Source: Bolinopsis microptera
Lineage: Eukaryota > Ctenophora > Tentaculata > Lobata > Bolinopsidae
DNA length: 64,000 bases
Assembly (NCBI RefSeq): GCF_026151205.1
Contig: NC_087077.1
Coordinates: forward strand, 15,598,983 to 15,662,982
Direction: 5' to 3'
The translations under genes were made by a program, and so were the position numbers. The notes beneath the pieces are model-generated. The model was given only the letters and a program-made list of their open reading frames with translations. It had not been told where the DNA came from and made no database searches. This document shows positions 54,431 through 64,000 of this stretch, piece after piece (position 1 is the first letter of the stretch; each line of letters begins with the position of its first letter).

Positions 54431-55230
54431 TCTGTCCAGATACTGGCTGCAGCACCGAATCCAGGAGAACAACGTCAGAGGGAAATGTAGAGGTGAACCA
54501 TTTCAATTGAGACTCTTCAGAACGCAAACTCCTCCAAGACTTTCTGTGCGTAGCGAATCCTCCTCTGTGCCGGCTCTTTGCTGAGAATGCTATAGAAGGC
54601 TTCGATGGAGCGGTAACTCAGTTTTCATCAAAGACTTCGAAGGATGAGATGTACGAATAGGGATAGACCCTTTACTAGGGGGGGGTGATTGTTCAGGAGC
54701 TTCAGCGGTCTAGCTGGACACACACACACAATAATGCTGAGGATCCAACTACACCATACTTTAGTCGAAGGAATCGTTGGGTCGGTTTCGAAGGCTGCAG
54801 GTCCCTGATGAGCTGAGATTTTACTACAAGATTCTCCAAAGAAGAAAATAATAATGATCGTTAAAAAAAACATAATATCGTAGATAAATAAATAAAATGG
54901 TTTCAAAGTGTGTACTGCATATGAATCAATGAATCTGAACATACGGTACTGAATGCTATATAGACTCCTTGGGATTGGGTAAGATGTTATATCCCATGGA
55001 TCTTGTGTGCGTTTTGCAATTTTTTTAGTGTTTTTTTATGGGGGGGTGTTTTGTTTTTTTGTGCCTTGATTATCTCATGTGAAGTCATAACCCTTAAGAT
55101 GGTGTAAAATCCGGATTGGAGTATTATTTATGATCGCATTGTTGTAATGTATTCCGGGTAAAATTATCTTTATCCCGTTAAGATTGGGAAGAAAAATAGG
55201 TATGTATTCTGCGCCGCGTTTTCTATATTA
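54431..55230. other. Arm-specific sequence without a gene
   Basis: No counterpart in the left arm. Contains a G-run (54,679-54,686), a (CA)n tract at 54,720 and T-rich parts. Short frames only. Confidence 0.5.
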
Positions 55231-55234
55231 CAAA

Positions 55235-55560
55235 CGGGTTGAGTGTATCCTAAGACATTGTCACTACACCGGCAAAGTCTTAGGATACACTCACCCGATT
55301 AATCAGCTGGAGGAGTCCATGTCGGAGAGAAGGTAGTCAATCCTCGCTGCCTCTTCAGAATATCCCCTCTGCACGAGTGCCTCCTTCTCGTAGCACCATT
55401 CCGGACCCGTGCCAGGACCGTCGTTACTTGAAACTTTCTCCGTCGATGGTGATGGTGCGCTCGAACCAGGATAAGGTTGTGCCCGAGTTTGTCCCCCCGA
55501 TTTGTGCCCTGAGGTGTGCTCCAGAAATGTGCATCGCAGTTACCGAATTGCCACAATAAC
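55235..55560 (-). pseudogene. FSRKR-family copy and GGGCAC repeat (right arm)
   Basis: Inverted partner of 52,448-52,780 with several 1-2 base deletions that break the frame (agaaggtagtcaatcctcgc, gcacgagtgcctccttctcg). At 55,222-55,295 the segment gtatcctaagacattgtcac is followed by its own inverse, a local 50-bp hairpin. Confidence 0.7.
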
Positions 55561-55599
55561 TTTATATTTTTAATCATAAACTAAGATGATTGTTTTTAG

Positions 55600-56330
55600 T
55601 GAGTTGATTTGACCATGGCTTCTGGTTCTGGTTCTGGTTTCTGTTCTGATCTGGTTTCTGTTCTGTGTTCTGGTTCGGTTCTGGTTCTGGTTCTGGTTCT
55701 TTAGCTGCAAGCATACCGTTTCAGCGTGCAATTTTTTCGGTGTCTTTTCCTTCCTAGAGTGTTGTATGCGAAATGGTGTTGTCGTCAGTTACTCCAAGCT
55801 CTGTTGCAGAGCTCTAACAGGTTTCGTGATAACGGCGGAGTAAGTGACGTGAAGCCGATGTCTTTTCCCCTATGTTTCTCTAGACTGCTAGGCTTCTGTC
55901 CGGATGGTATTGTGGGGCCTGTTGAAACATTGAAGAAAACTTCTGTTCTTGTCTGTAGTAACGTATCAGGACACCTTCCCATTCCTCGCGTGGTATAGTT
56001 ACATCTGTTATCAGTAACTAATGTTGTTTTGTCTTTTCCATCGTTGCTGAAATAAGTTTGTCATCGGGAACAATCATGGGCTTCCCCCGGGATGTGGGTT
56101 ATAAGAACTTCTAAAAGGTCGAGCATGGGGCCGGGTAGGATGTCGACCAGGTTGTGTAAGCTTACAAGGGGTTGAGGTGGATCCGGATGGGGATAGACTA
56201 AGTAGGGATATGGGAATTGATTGGAAAAGTTCGTAGTATTCCATTGCTTAGTTGTGAAGTGTAGATGGTCCTAAAGATGATGTCACCTGTCGTCTGGTTG
56301 AAAGTTATATAGTATCGATAACGAGATATG
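55600..56330 (-). pseudogene. FLYWCH gene copy (right arm)
   Basis: Inverted partner of 51,560-52,404. RTEVFFNVSTGPTIPSGQKP shows the shifted frame; the GAACCA tract has shrunk to about ten units. Confidence 0.65.
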
Positions 56331-56664
56331 TCATACAGCACGTATGACATTGCAACATTTGAGATCATGTCAAAAGTTATGGCAGCTCTTGTTGTTATGG
56401 ACCCCCATCAGCCTGTATCAGATGTATTTTTAATTAAAATTAACCTCACCTTTAATTTAATTAAAATTAACCCAATTCCAATACATTACACTAGTTTAGT
56501 TATATTTTCGATTGTACGATATTTGATATTTTACTTAAATGAAATTATTTGCTTTGGTAGTATTCTAAAAGTTAAGAGAGAATAAATAAAATGAGCCTTT
56601 CCGTCTGTCAGTCCTTGGTATGATTAGTACACTGGACGAGACTGCGGAAACCATTATGCCATTG

Positions 56665-58991
56665 AGTGGAGTTGGGTTAAAAACATATAAGAGATACGAT
56701 GATTTAACTTGTAGAAGCTTTCAATAAACATGTGTTAATCGTCGTCAGCTGAATGTGATGTGGTGGACAATGCTTATATGTGATTGAGTGGTGTCAGGGA
56801 TGGAGGGTGGGGGAGGTATGGGTGGGAAAGTGAAAATTACAGTACAATGTCAATAAAAATTTTGTCTTCTGTTGAGGTTGAGAAGGAAATGCCAGATGGT
56901 CTGGACTTTAAGGATTTGGCAATTTTAGGAAGAATGGGGTCCCAGAGGGAACTACATTTGGGTGCGCGGTCTGTTCTGTTCATAGCTGGTTGTCGTATTT
57001 GTATAGCTGCGTGTTCTGTGAGGTCTAGTTGGGTGCGTGAGGTGAGGGATTTGAGGACTTCGATGTTGTTCCAGGAGATGGTGTGGCCGGTGGTCAGGGC
57101 ATGATGTGCAGGGGCTGATTTGATTCTGTCTGTGGATTCGTCGATGGCGTTGTTGAGTCTGTAACATCGTTCGTGTTCTTTCATGCGGTGGACCAAGGGT
57201 CTGTAGGTCTGTCCGGCGTATTTGGAGGGGCACTGTGAGCAGGAAATTTCGTAGATGGTGTTGGGGGTGAGGTGAGTAGGGGGTGTGGTCTTCGTTTTGG
57301 TGAGGAGGTTGCGGAGGGAGGTAGCAGAGGAGTGGGTGACTTTGATGTCGTGTTGTCCGAGTATCTTGGAGATGGGTTTGGATAGGGAGGGATGGAAAGG
57401 AAGAGAAACACTAAGGGCATGTTCACGGGTCTGTCGGTTGAATGAGGCTAGGGATTGGTGGCGAGAGGGGTTGGTGAATTTCCGTTGTACTTCGTCCATG
57501 ATGGTGGTGATGCGGTGAGGAGGGAAGCCGTTCTGGAGGCAAACGTGTCGTACTGTTTGGAGTTCGTCGTCAAGGTGTTGGGGTGAGCAGATGTTGTGGG
57601 CTCTTCTGGTCAGTGATCGGATGACTGCGTTCTTAGATGAGTTGGTGGTGCAGGAGGAGTACTTGGTGTAGAGGTTGGTGTGGGTGGGTTTTCTGTAGAC
57701 TGATGTGGATTTGTCAGGGTGGATGAGAACGTCAAGGAAGGGTATAGTTCCGTCTGTAGAGGGATGTTCTTGGGTAAAGTTGAGGTCTTCAGTAAGGGAG
57801 TTAAGGAATGTAAGGAAGGATTCTGCGTGGTTTCTGTCTCTGAAAGATCCAAGGCCGTCGTCAACGAAATGGGAGTAAGTGTTAGGAGGGTCAGGACATG
57901 AGGATAAAGCTAAGGTCTCGATTTCAGCAAGGCGGATTTCAGCTAGTTCAACAATGAGGGGGGATCCCATTGTACCACCTTCGTCTTGGGAGTAGAAGGA
58001 GCCGTTGAATTCAAGGTATGAGTTGTCAAGGCAAAAGTTGATAAGGGAGCCTATGGTGGTGGTGGTGACATTGGAGGGAAGACGAGAGGGGTTCTGTTCA
58101 AAGGAGGAGATGACAGTTTTGAGGGCTAGGCGCATGTCACAGGAGGTGTACAAGGATTGGACGTCTAAGGGAGGCGTGGTAGTGGAAGGAGGGATTGAGA
58201 GAGGAGTCGAAGCGATGTTTGAAGTCGGAAGAGTCTTTGAGGCGTAAGGGGTTCTGGGCTAGGGGTTTGAGGAAAGATGCGAGGACTTTGTGGAGGGCTT
58301 GGAGGGGGGTGTTGTAGAAGCTGACTACGGGACGGATAGGTGCGCCGGGTTTGTGTATCTTAGGTTGTCCGTAAAGTTGAGGCCATCTAGGATGTAGGTT
58401 GCGCATCTTGTGGTATAGGTCGGTCGTGATCTTCTTGTCGGTGTGTAGTTTCTTGAGGACTTTCTGTAGTTTAGTGGTAACGGATTGAGTGGGGTCTTTC
58501 GTTAAGAGGGTGTAACTACCTGAGGATAAGTGGTCGGTAACTTTGGTTATGTATTGATCGTGAGTCAGTACAACAGTGGCGTTGCCCTTATCAGCAGGAA
58601 GAAATTTCAATTCAGATTTCTTAGATTTTAAAGATTTAAGAGCGGTACGTTGTTGTGGAGTCAAATTGTCGGTGGTCATGTCACGTTTATTGTCAAATTT
58701 AGATAATACAGAGGTGACCTGATATGTGGCTGAGGCTTCCATGCCTTCTCCTAGTTGTTTAGTGATATTCTGTATGAGGGGAGCCAGGTCGGGGGTAGGA
58801 TCTGAGGTGGGTGTCGGGACGAACTTCAGTCCAAGGGAGAGGACGTCAGTTTCAGCTGTGGAGAGGGTCTGTCCAGAGAGGTTGATCACTGTTTTGGCTG
58901 TGGTGTCTTTCTTGGGGGTAGGTGAGGTCTTGAGGAGGGGACCATGAAATGTGGGAGAGGGTATGTCGAGCGTTTTTATTGTTGTTCTGCT
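56665..58991 (-). mobile_element. Penelope-like element with GIY-YIG endonuclease
   Basis: Inserted in the right arm between ccattatgccattg (56,651-56,664) and acgtttgaagagcg (58,992 on). Compared with the empty left arm about 7 bp of target are missing and no clear duplication exists. The tail (56,688-56,755) recurs at 30,345-30,425. GC-richer than its surroundings. Confidence 0.85.
56837..58990 (-). pseudogene. Penelope-like RT / GIY-YIG protein, one frameshift
   Basis: First part (58,990-58,140): SLGLKFVPTPTSDPTPDL, LPADKGNATVVLTHDQY, QLYGQPKIHKPGAPIRPVVS, FHYHASL. A shift at about 58,150 parts motif A: DVQSLYTSC continues in the second frame. Second part: GSFYSQDEGGTMGSPLIVEL, TYSHFVDDGLGSFRD (VDD catalytic pair), EHPSTDGTIPFLDVLIH, SVYRKPTHTNLYTKY. 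The C-terminal GIY-YIG endonuclease reads NTIYEISCSQCPSKYAGQTY and HRMKEHERCYR. Only the single shift seems to inactivate it. The long plus-strand frames here are its antisense shadows. Confidence 0.9.
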
Positions 58992-59082
58992 ACGTTTGAA
59001 GAGCGAGGGAGTCCAGCTAGACAGCAATCATACTCATGGTTCCAGGAGAGTTGATTAAAGCGGGCAGGTCTGTTCGATATAC

Positions 59083-59676
59083 CTATCCGCGTGGATTCAA
59101 AGTAGAGTGTAAAGGCATCCATATCTTGCCAAGGACGTCCACGGTGGAAGTTGTTCCGAATAGGTATGATCTCCGCAGTGAAGAGGTGTATCCGGAATCC
59201 CAGAGAAGGAGGGGGTCGCCAGTAGCTGTGTTGAGGTAGGAAGGAGGAATGGATAGGAACTCGAGGGAGGTGGGGTTGGCAGGTTGTCTGTTAGCGGCAG
59301 CTCGTGCTTTTCGGACCATCTTCGAGAGACTGCTGGTGCGAGACATCCACAGGGAAAGTGGTGCCGTGTGTCCAAGATCGCCACAACGGATACAGGAGAT
59401 AGTCTGACAGGAGTTTTGATGAACTCGAGGCTGGCAAGTCTGGCCCACGGATCTGGTCTCTACTGCAGTGGAACTAGCGTCAGAAGAGGAAGCGGCAATA
59501 GGGTTAGGAGTAGTAGTGTCGTCGTCCAAGGATATGGATGATGCGAGATCCCCGCCACCGATGTCAGCAAAACGTACTCCAGCCAGCTTCTTGGTGGGTT
59601 TCTTCTTTTTCTCGCCAGGTTCTGCTCTTCTGATGATCTCTCGTAGAGCCTCCTTGGCAGGTAGGTTGGAATTCAT
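59083..59676 (-). pseudogene. Gag-like gene with degenerate zinc knuckle (right arm)
   Basis: 198 codons from ATG 59,676: PAKEALREIIRRAEPGEKKK, FADIGGGDLASSISLDDD, CIRCGDLGHTAPLS (C-x2-C-x4-H, with the final Cys replaced by Ser), RKARAAANRQPANP, then LLLWDSGYTSSLRRSYLFG, a possible retropepsin-like D-S-G. Better preserved than the left-arm copy but cut beyond 59,000 by the Penelope-like insertion. Confidence 0.55.
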
Positions 59677-59689
59677 CCTAGAGATAGCT

Positions 59690-59890
59690 GTACTCTGTCA
59701 TATTCGTGAACGATACCAAAGATTGAAACTAGGTGCTCCGCTCGGTATGGTGGTGGCAGATGTGGAGGAGGTGCGGCAGGTGCGGAAGGGACAGTAGGAA
59801 GCGGTGGAGTTATTATACTTAAGAAATAGGAATTTCTGAACATTTTCTGACTTTAAATTGTATTTTCCCTGTGTTATTCGTTTTGCTATT
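59690..59890 (-). pseudogene. FSRKR N-terminal module and leader (right arm)
   Basis: Minus strand: EFKIAKRITQGKYNLKSENV then, in another frame, PPHLPPPYRAEHLVSI and FGIVHEYDRV. Continuous with the minisatellite side, with no RTE, so this is the empty site for 47,353-50,279. Confidence 0.65.
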
Positions 59891-59979
59891 TTGAACTCTC
59901 GCTCACTAGCAATAGATCCCATCGGGACAAAGAGAAATTTCCTGTCCAGAGATGCTACCAAAATGTACTGCTCCTCGTG

Positions 59980-60235
59980 AGCGGCAGTACGGCGGCAGTA
60001 CGGCGGCAGTACGGCGGCAGTCCCGCGGCAGTACGGTGTCCAGAGATGCTACCAAAAGGGTCATACATCAGAATTCCGGCGGCAGTCCCGCGGCAGTACG
60101 GCGGCAGTACGGCGGCAGTACGGCGGCAGTACGGCGGCAGTACGGCGGCAGTCCCGCGGCAGTACGGCGGCAGTACGGCGGCAGTCGTGCGGCAGTACCG
60201 CGGCAGTGCCACGGCAGTATAGTGACAACACTTAT
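59980..60235. repeat. 11-bp AGTACGGCGGC minisatellite, right palindrome arm
   Basis: Inverted partner of 46,870-47,250, with about 19 units in two blocks separated by a 40-bp insert (gatgctaccaaaagggtcat). Confidence 0.9.
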
Positions 60236-60429
60236 ATCAGACTTTTGATCCAATTATTTCATGAGTTTGATCATTAGTTCACATTGATTTGTCAATTAAA
60301 GAGACGATTTTGATGATTTGTCAATTAATATATTTGGATAAATCAATATTAGTTGTAAATAAGTTCATACAATATCATTATAACTTTAAATCAGTAACTG
60401 TCACCCTGGAGCAATAAAATAATTTACAT
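60236..60429. other. AT-rich palindrome arm; empty site of the foldback element
   Basis: Inverted partner of 46,671-46,865. Around 60,415-60,426 the sequence passes without break from ttattgctcc to the SNTG 3' flank (reading minus), showing the state before the 7.8 kb insertion. Confidence 0.8.
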
Positions 60430-61320
60430 TTAGAGAATCTTTCCAGCAGCAATTGCGAGTCGTTTCTTCTCCAGAAAGTCACTCTGCTTGAGGATAGCCC
60501 CACATAGGTCAGAGAGAATCTGCTGGTTGATCCTGTCAGTCCGCTCCTTTGATGAGACTGCCGAATCGTGGTCTATCAAGGATAATCAGCTCTTCTATCT
60601 TCTTCTTGCGGTAGAAGGATCTTTGGCACCAGGAGGAAGGTATGTGGCACTCCAACCAGGGTGAACGGAAGTGTTGATTTTACTCCAACATACTCGATCA
60701 GCTCCGACTTCAGGTGGATGGAGGGTAGGGACGGCTTTCTGATGTCCAGCTGCCAGTGTAGGTCAAGTTGGCGACGGAGGAGAGTCATCTTTAGGATGTA
60801 GATTGACTTCGCCATCCACCGAGCGTGGTGGTCTGCTCCTGGTCTCTGAATCTTGTAGACGTATCCTTTCTTCCTTTCAATGGTCCCTCCGAGTATAACT
60901 TTACTCAGCTCCAGAAGCTCTTTATAGTCATCCCGGGGCAGGTTCCTCACGTTGTCAGGAGAGAGTAGGGAGTCGATGTATTCGAGAAGTTCTTTTTCAT
61001 CTTTCTGGTAGGATGAAGGAATATCTGGGAGCGTGAAGGAATCCAGGTCGAGGGAGTCCCATGACTTCTTCAGATCCTTGAATAACGTGCATTCGGGAGA
61101 CTTTGTATCTCCAAAGAGAGTTTTGAAAGTGCTCCCGATCACCAGTTCGAGGATATGGTGCCGGCAAGCCATCCAGAGGAGATTTCTGTTCAGCATCTGT
61201 TGTAGGAGAGTACAGGCACCCTTGTGAACTCCTGTGTTCGAACTCATCGTATCAAAGCCCATGGAGATGATGTAGGAGGCAAGCTGCCAGTCATCCAAGG
61301 ACTTCTTCACGGCCTCTGCT
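60430..61320 (-). CDS. SNTG-family transposase-like protein, central and C-terminal exons
   Basis: The best copy of the family. After an acceptor-like tctacag: GKTEAEAVKKSLDDWQLA, GFDTMSSNTGVHKGACT, LLQQMLNRNLLWMACRHHI, then TFKTLFGDTKSPECTLFK, LPRDDYKELLELSKVILGG, GADHHARWMAKSIYILK, SELIEYVGVKSTLPFTLVGV. The frame is open for 244 codons to 60,576; INQQILSDLCGAILKQSDF to GKIL follows after a stop. I recall similar multicopy proteins in Hydra and insects with no assigned function. FDT.SN.G and HARWM recall the Asp and W-containing motifs of hAT-like RNase H folds; that is inference. It forms the outer end of the right palindrome arm. Confidence 0.6.
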
Positions 61321-61329
61321 TCCGTCTTT

Positions 61330-61397
61330 CCTGTAGACTATAAAGGGTCCTAAGAGTAGCAAGATTGCGGTTGCAGATCTCGCTTGAGAAGGGGTAT
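61330..61397 (-). pseudogene. FSRKR C-terminal fragment beside element end
   Basis: Minus strand reads YPFSSEICNRNLATLRTLYS. The terminus GGCAACTTGG starts at 61,398, right inside this coding sequence. Confidence 0.65.
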
Positions 61398-62809
61398 GGC
61401 AACTTGGTCGTTTAGCTCCGGACAGTCTATGCAACGTCTATGCAACGTCCATGCAACAACAAAAGAACCGTCTATGCAACGTCTATGCAACGTCCCTGCA
61501 CAATGAACACTCTATGCACACTCCCTGCACGGTCAGTCTATGCAACGTCTATGCAACGTCTATGCAACGTCTATGCAACGTCCCTGCACAGTACCATATG
61601 AACACCGGCTACTAGCCGGCTACTAGCCGGCTAGTAGCCACTTTTGTAATAACAGCTCCTCAACTTCACATTACCAACCGGCTACTAACCGGCACTTGAA
61701 AAGTGGTCACTAGCCGGCTACTAACCGGCTACTAGCCGGCTAGTGACCACAAAGTGGCTACTAACCGGCTACTAAGCGGTCACTAGCCGGCTATTAGCCG
61801 AGCTCTAAAGCAGACCTACTAGTAGCCGGTTCCAAACCGGCTACTAGCCGGCACTTAGAAAGCGGTCACTAGCCGGCTACTAACCGGCTACTAACCGGCT
61901 AGTAACCACCAAGTGGCTACTAACCGGCTACTAACCGGTCACTAGCCGGCTCTTAAGCGGACCTACTAGCCGGCACTCGAAAAGCGGTCGCTAGCCGGCT
62001 ACTAACCGGCTACTAACCGGCTAGTAACCACCAAGTGGCTACTAACCGGTCACTAGCCGGCTCTAAAGCGGACCTTCTAGTTCCAAACCGGCTACTAGCC
62101 GACACTTGAAAAGCGGTCACTAGCCGGCTACTAACCGGCTACTAACCGGCTAGTAACCACCAAGTGGCTACTAACCGGACACTAGCCGGCTCTAAAGCGG
62201 ACCTTCTAGTTCCAAACCGGCTACTAGCCGACACTTGAAAAGCGGTCACTAGCCGGCTGGTGGGTACTAGCTGGTTAGTAGCCGGCTACTAACCGGCTAC
62301 TAACCAGCTAGTACCCACCAAGTGGCTACTAACCGGCTACTAACCGGCTAATAACCGGCTAGTACTAACCTGCTCTAAGCGACTCTAAATCAGACCGGCT
62401 ATAATTCATTATTGCCAAATAAACAAATTATTTGAAACAAATTATTTGAAACACGTTATTTGAAAGTAAGTTCCGAAATCGATTACAACATTTTTATGAA
62501 AAATAAAAAAATACTGAAAACTGATTACATTCAATTTCTTCGTGGTGGAGGAGCAGTGTAATTGTTTTTGGGCGCTAGGACGACGCCTTGGGTACAAAGG
62601 GTCCTAAGAGTGGCAAGATTACGGTTGCAGATCTCGTTTGCGAAGGTGTAAACACTAGGAAGTCTGACGTCTCGTAGTTGCAGCAGTGCGTGTTGAACAC
62701 CTGGTAGGTCAACTTTTGCTGCTTCAGCGATACATCGCTTTCTTGAGAAGTGACTCCGAGAAATGTGTATCTGCTCCAGAGCGGCAGACTTTGAAAGTCC
62801 AGAGTTGAC
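61398..62809. mobile_element. Third foldback-element arm (copy C)
   Basis: Starts with GGCAACTTGGTCGTTTAGCT, then the 11-bp repeat (61,425-61,590), satellite (61,600-62,395), AT block and FSRKR gene: the same order as the arm at 38,891-42,842. Homology stops at GAGTTGAC (62,809), where SNTG-family sequence begins. No opposing arm lies within the window, so it is either a broken arm or one half of an element extending past 64,000. Confidence 0.75.
61600..62395. repeat. CCGGCTACTAGCCGG satellite, copy C
   Basis: Same 129-bp higher-order unit (ctctaaagcgg at 62,061 and 62,190) and the same outer-to-inner order of variants as in the other arms. Confidence 0.9.
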
Positions 62810-62899
62810 GTACTGAGGTAGAAGCCACCACTCATCTTTTGATAGGAAGGTGTGAGACTCCCCGAGTAGCTGGAAGATGAGGATAGAGCGGGGTCCCAC
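62531..62899 (-). CDS. In-frame SNTG-FSRKR fusion
   Basis: One open frame of 122 codons: GPRSILIFQLLGESHTFLSK and DEWWLLPQY come from the SNTG C-terminus, followed in frame by VNSGLSKSAALEQIHIS, HFSRKRCIAEAAKVDLPG, LLQLRDVRLPSVYTFANE and tail APPPRRN. The join at 62,809 coincides with the end of arm C. First codon is GTG or upstream sequence, so the real start is unknown. Whether it is expressed cannot be told; a chance in-frame join has a one-in-three probability. Confidence 0.5.
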   Translation of the reverse strand: MGPRSILIFQLLGESHTFLSKDEWWLLPQYVNSGLSKSAALEQIHISRSHFSRKRCIAEAAKVDLPGVQHALLQLRDVRLPSVYTFANEICNRNLATLRTLCTQGVVLAPKNNYTAPPPRRN

Positions 62900-63110
62900 G
62901 AAGTCACCAAGACGAGACTTCTCACTGGTAGTAGGCAGCTTTTCGGTTTCTGGATAGGTAAAGATTGAGACGGCAATTTTCCTATCTTAGCCGCAAGGAC
63001 TTCTTTTTCCTCTTCCGGGACTTTATCTGAGAAGAGGGCAATCGAAATCAATTCTTCTGATAGGTACCAAGTGTGTCGCTGGATTATTGCGCTTGTTTTC
63101 GTAGTTGTAG
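62820..63110 (-). pseudogene. SNTG-family C-terminal region
   Basis: Minus strand: THLVPIRRID region in one frame, and SEELISIALFSDKVPEEEKE then VLAAKIGKLPSQ in the next, then after a shift LPTTSEKSRLGDFVGPRS. The WYLxEELxxxALFSD and GDFVGPRS motifs match the other SNTG copies (3.4 kb). Preceded directly by FSRKR sequence, so the order is scrambled. Confidence 0.6.
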
Positions 63111-63400
63111 TATTCCGTGCTGCAGCGCCACCATATCCACCTTCGATGCCTCCGCAACAACTCTTTTCCGAGAGAAGAAGGAGGCCGACAGATACTCCTC
63201 GTCCAAAGCAGAGGCGAGCGATGAACCAGCATTGACTCGTCCCATCACTCTGTCGTATTCGTGAACGATCCCAAGGATGGAAAAAGTCCTCATTACTGAG
63301 CGAGCTCGGATGACGTGGAGGAGCTGCGGAGGAGCTGCGGCAGTGGAAGACGGTGGAGCGACTGCAGGGACTGCAGGAATGATGGGAGGTGGTGGAGCGA
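63084..63400 (-). CDS. FSRKR-family gene, Pro-rich module plus domain
   Basis: After an acceptor-like tttctgcag (63,401): VAPPPPIIPAVPAVAPPSST, AAAPPQLLHVIRARSV, MRTFSILGIVHEYDRVMGRV, NAGSSLASALDEEYLSASFF, SRKRVVAEASKVDMVALQHG and ILQLRKQAQ. It shows that the GIVHEYDRV module normally continues into the FSRKR domain. The domain ends early (stop after QLRK) because it joins SNTG sequence. Just downstream of the DDE transposase on the same strand (25 bp). Confidence 0.6.
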
Positions 63401-63425
63401 CTGCAGAAATTTACAGAGCAATAAA

Positions 63426-64000
63426 TTAATCAAAAATTCTTCTGAATAGGGCTGGGATATCTTGGTTGAAGGCTTTCCTCACGGAGGCGTCGTCTCTTGT
63501 CAGTCCGTATCGCTTACACCACATAAATGCTGACAGGGCTACAGTCATGGCTGCTGGATCAGTTCGGGTACGACCGGTTCCTCTTCTCATGTGGTTCTTT
63601 GCGTGGAACCACATCCCTTCGCAGCTGTTGGTGTGAACACCAGTGACCGGGTCCACAAATCCTCGACTATGGTTGACAATTTGATGAGGAAACCCGTGGT
63701 ATTGCAGGGCGTTATAACCTTTCCACTTGTCGGTGAGAATAGTTGTATCCGGTAGAACGTGCTCCTTGATGAGTGGGATTAGGGTGTTGTGATCGCGTCG
63801 ATTACCGGTACACTCCACTAAGAAGCAGTCGCCAGTAGTCCTACAGAACACACCCAGCACCCATTTTCCGACTACCCGTCGACCTCTGTTATATTTTCGT
63901 TTACCGAATTTGGATTCGTCAATCTCCACTATACAGCCGACCCCACCAATCTTTCTACGTGCACCGTTGTCGAACAGGTCTTCAAGCATGCAATTTCGGA
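63426..64000 (-). CDS. ISXO2/Merlin-type DDE transposase (partial, runs off the window)
   Basis: 188 codons from the Met at 63,989, with the frame continuing to the window edge. Conserved blocks: VEIDESKFGKRKYNRGRRV, WVLGVFCRTTG, ILTDKWKGYNAL, VNHSRGFVDPVTGVHTN, SCEGMWFHAKNHMRRGTGR. Catalytic candidates are D24, D87 and E124 counted from that Met, all present. This is the IS1595/ISXO2 nuclease family, whose animal form is Merlin (GG ends, 8-9-bp duplications). The zinc-ribbon/HTH N-terminus lies beyond 64,000. Uninterrupted, so possibly functional; it could equally be a host-domesticated copy. Confidence 0.88.
   Translation of the reverse strand, partial: RNCMLEDLFDNGARRKIGGVGCIVEIDESKFGKRKYNRGRRVVGKWVLGVFCRTTGDCFLVECTGNRRDHNTLIPLIKEHVLPDTTILTDKWKGYNALQYHGFPHQIVNHSRGFVDPVTGVHTNSCEGMWFHAKNHMRRGTGRTRTDPAAMTVALSAFMWCKRYGLTRDDASVRKAFNQDIPALFRRIFD

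Noticed and set aside
56784-58947. Several plus-strand frames across 56.8-58.9 kb
   Set aside because: Antisense shadows of the Penelope-like coding sequence, with no motif of their own.

Overview
This window is eukaryotic, almost certainly an invertebrate animal. It is AT-rich, has GT/AG intron borders inside short exons, has no operons, and holds metazoan-type mobile elements: CR1-like, RTE-like and RNase H-bearing non-LTR retrotransposons, Penelope-like elements with GIY-YIG, Polinton-type DNA polymerase B pieces, MULE relics and an ISXO2/Merlin-type DDE transposase. I cannot name the phylum. Very little looks like ordinary host sequence; most of the window is nested, decaying or recently moved mobile DNA.

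0-38 kb is a mosaic. A 3.19 kb element with 738-bp near-identical inverted ends and a 9-bp target duplication (171-3361) splits an older transposase-like gene. Then come a FLYWCH zinc-finger gene, a tandemly duplicated F-box/leucine-rich gene (6.4-8.7 kb), RING-finger genes (9 kb and a decayed cluster at 21.7-24.7 kb), a non-LTR insertion with a clean 12-bp target duplication (16.4-17.9 kb), Polinton polymerase pieces split by a 595-bp MITE-like insertion (24.7-26.6 kb), MULE and other transposase relics (27-29.4 kb), and many minisatellites.

38.5-61.3 kb is one huge, imperfect palindrome centred near 53.65 kb. Both arms carry, from outside inwards, the same order: end of a transposase-like gene ('SNTG family' here), an 11-bp minisatellite, a proline-rich N-terminal module, a gag-like zinc-knuckle gene, a FLYWCH gene with a GAACCA microsatellite, a 'FSRKR' domain gene, then polymerase B plus SNTG pieces. 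Three later insertions are visible because the other arm keeps the empty site: an RTE-like element (47,353-50,279, left arm), a Penelope-like element (about 56,665-58,991, right arm), and a 7.8 kb foldback element (38,891-46,670, left arm). The foldback element ends in GGSAASTTGGTCG, has an 8-bp target duplication (7/8 match), and has arms of CCGGCTAGTAGCCGG-rich satellite; a CR1-like element sits inside one arm. A further arm of this element family lies at 61,398-62,809, next to the DDE transposase that runs off the right edge.

The most novel thread is the FSRKR family: a roughly 90-residue domain (core HFSRKRCIAEA) behind a proline-, alanine- or glutamine-rich N-terminus, and in one copy a CCHC zinc knuckle. 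I count about ten partial or complete copies on both strands, plus three places with only its N-terminal module. It lies inside the foldback element, beside the DDE transposase, and once is fused in frame to an SNTG-family tail. I infer it is a mobile-element protein, perhaps a DNA-binding partner of the satellite-armed foldback elements.
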